From assembly GCA_937864035.1 (NCBI GenBank), contig CALMIO010000004.1:124001-188000 (forward strand): DNA of 64,000 nucleotides, given 5' to 3'. Positions 63,307-64,000 of this stretch are shown here, one piece after another; the stretch's first letter is position 1; each line of letters opens with the position of its first letter. The position numbers were made by a program, and so were the translations under genes. The notes beneath the pieces were generated by a model. That model saw only the letters and a program-made list of their open reading frames with translations, was not told the origin of the DNA and made no database searches. The stretch comes from an uncultured Pseudomonadota bacterium (lineage in GTDB: Bacteria > Bdellovibrionota_C > UBA2361 > CALMIO01).

Positions 63307-64000
63307 TTAGCTTTTCCCTTCAATCAGTTCTTCGCTTTGGCTTTTTGTTTTTTCGATCGCTTCGGCTACCTCTTCGTCGCGCCTTTCAGTGTATCTCATT
63401 GTAATTTTGACATCGCTGTGTCCGAGCGCTTGAGAAACTAGCCTTAGATCTTTAGAACTATCAAGTAGATTAAGAGCGAACGAGTGTCGTAGTAGGTGAG
63501 GATGTAGTTTGAAATCGTCTGCTAGCGATCGAATAACTTGATAAAATGTTTTGGCTCCCATTAAAAGTGAGGCGGGACGTTCTAATTTAGCGCTATACAG
63601 GCTGATGAAAACGGGTAAAGTTTTATCAATAGAAGCTGGGATATTGCCAAAAGCCCGCCTGAGTTCTTCTGTTCGTTTTTCAAGGTAATCTTTTATAATC
63701 AGGCGAAGTTTTGAATTGACGTAAACGTTTCTGTATTTCCCTCCTTTGGTGCGTACTTTTCTGATCCAACCTAAGTTTGGGTCAAGTTGCGACATTCTTA
63801 GTAGGCGCGCTTCGTCGGCTCGCAATCCGGTTTCGATCATGAGATTAAAGATCGCTCTATCGCGGAATGATTTAAAATTTTTTCGCTCGCTAATTGTCTG
63901 CTCAGTTTTTTCAGATATTTTGCCGATCTGTTCATCACGCAGACCCTTTGGTTTAGTTATTGGTGAGGTTGGGTTTTTGACATCGCGGGCGGCGTTTGTG
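63307..64000 (-). CDS. tyrosine recombinase (XerC/D type), 5' end outside window
   Basis: At least 231 residues are visible; the frame is open to base 64000, so the gene begins beyond the window. The catalytic domain is complete: RDRAIFNLMIETGLRADEA (first Arg), the KGGKYRNVYV lysine region, HPHLLRHSF (His and second Arg), LGHSDVKITMRYTE (His and nucleophile Tyr). Upstream of this PKGLRDEQIGKI fits the start of the core Xer fold. It could be XerC/D for dimer resolution or an element integrase. It is the only site-specific recombinase in the window and lies 22 kb from the island. Confidence 0.88.
   Translation of the reverse strand, partial: TNAARDVKNPTSPITKPKGLRDEQIGKISEKTEQTISERKNFKSFRDRAIFNLMIETGLRADEARLLRMSQLDPNLGWIRKVRTKGGKYRNVYVNSKLRLIIKDYLEKRTEELRRAFGNIPASIDKTLPVFISLYSAKLERPASLLMGAKTFYQVIRSLADDFKLHPHLLRHSFALNLLDSSKDLRLVSQALGHSDVKITMRYTERRDEEVAEAIEKTKSQSEELIEGKS

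Overview
The window reads as chromosomal DNA of an AT-rich, diderm (Gram-negative) bacterium using the standard genetic code. Evidence for an outer membrane is the heptose pathway of lipopolysaccharide (gmhA, rfaE1), a type II secretion secretin operon (gspC-D-E-F) and several lipoproteins. A six-repeat ribosomal protein S1 next to cmk, a cytosolic acs, mreB and a sigma-54 response regulator fit a Proteobacteria/Deltaproteobacteria-like lineage. I cannot name the taxon, and many gene products here match no family I recognise, which suggests a poorly sampled group.

Layout. 1-8 kb: end of a methyltransferase, a membrane sulfatase-fold enzyme, class II aldolase, an A-type Fe-S carrier, patatin, cmk. 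8-18 kb: rpsA, then a compact run mutS, acs, rfaE1, yicC, gmk and a PDZ lipoprotein. 18-28 kb: pilin, small membrane proteins and lipoproteins, a GT39-like membrane glycosyltransferase, a 1024-residue secreted protein, a YbaK-type deacylase and a 77-residue needle-like protein. 28-34 kb: sppA, then gmhA-ispH-mreB, an RNHCP protein and a flippase-like membrane protein. 34.6-41.3 kb: an accessory island flanked by a 305-bp direct repeat of the 3' half of an rdgB/HAM1-type gene. 41-54 kb: rdgB, tRNA-Lys(TTT), ychF, the gspC-D-E-F operon (minus strand), then a protease/NTN-hydrolase pair. 54.8-60.4 kb: gnd, a sigma-54 response regulator, an IclR regulator and an acyl-CoA dehydrogenase. 60.6-64 kb: hypothetical proteins and a tyrosine recombinase running off the right edge.

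Two things stand out. First, the 6.1-kb island carries a broken S66 (MccF/LD-carboxypeptidase) peptidase, a glycosyltransferase N-terminal fragment, a group II PLP decarboxylase, a polymerase-beta-type nucleotidyltransferase and a cysteinyl-tRNA synthetase with an extra N-terminal segment. The last three are tightly spaced in one direction. A 13-C tract lies between the best upstream ATG and the decarboxylase frame and is out of frame by one base, so 14 (or 11) C would join them; this looks like a phase-variable or decaying switch. S66 peptidases and duplicate aminoacyl-tRNA synthetases are known self-immunity factors for aminoacyl-nucleotide antibiotics, so a cysteine-centred metabolite or immunity cluster is a testable idea, not a demonstrated function.

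Second, four related non-coding elements of about 340-800 bp (4.3, 17.9, 31.8 and 44.5 kb) each fill a junction between convergent genes. They have short terminal inverted repeats (CCGTGAAAA...TTTTCACGG, imperfect in some copies) and a conserved internal block containing TATAATGCAA and, in three copies, a GCAAGG...CCTTGC-type inverted repeat. They match no family I know and may be a MITE-like element or a structured RNA or terminator family. No CRISPR array or rRNA was seen.
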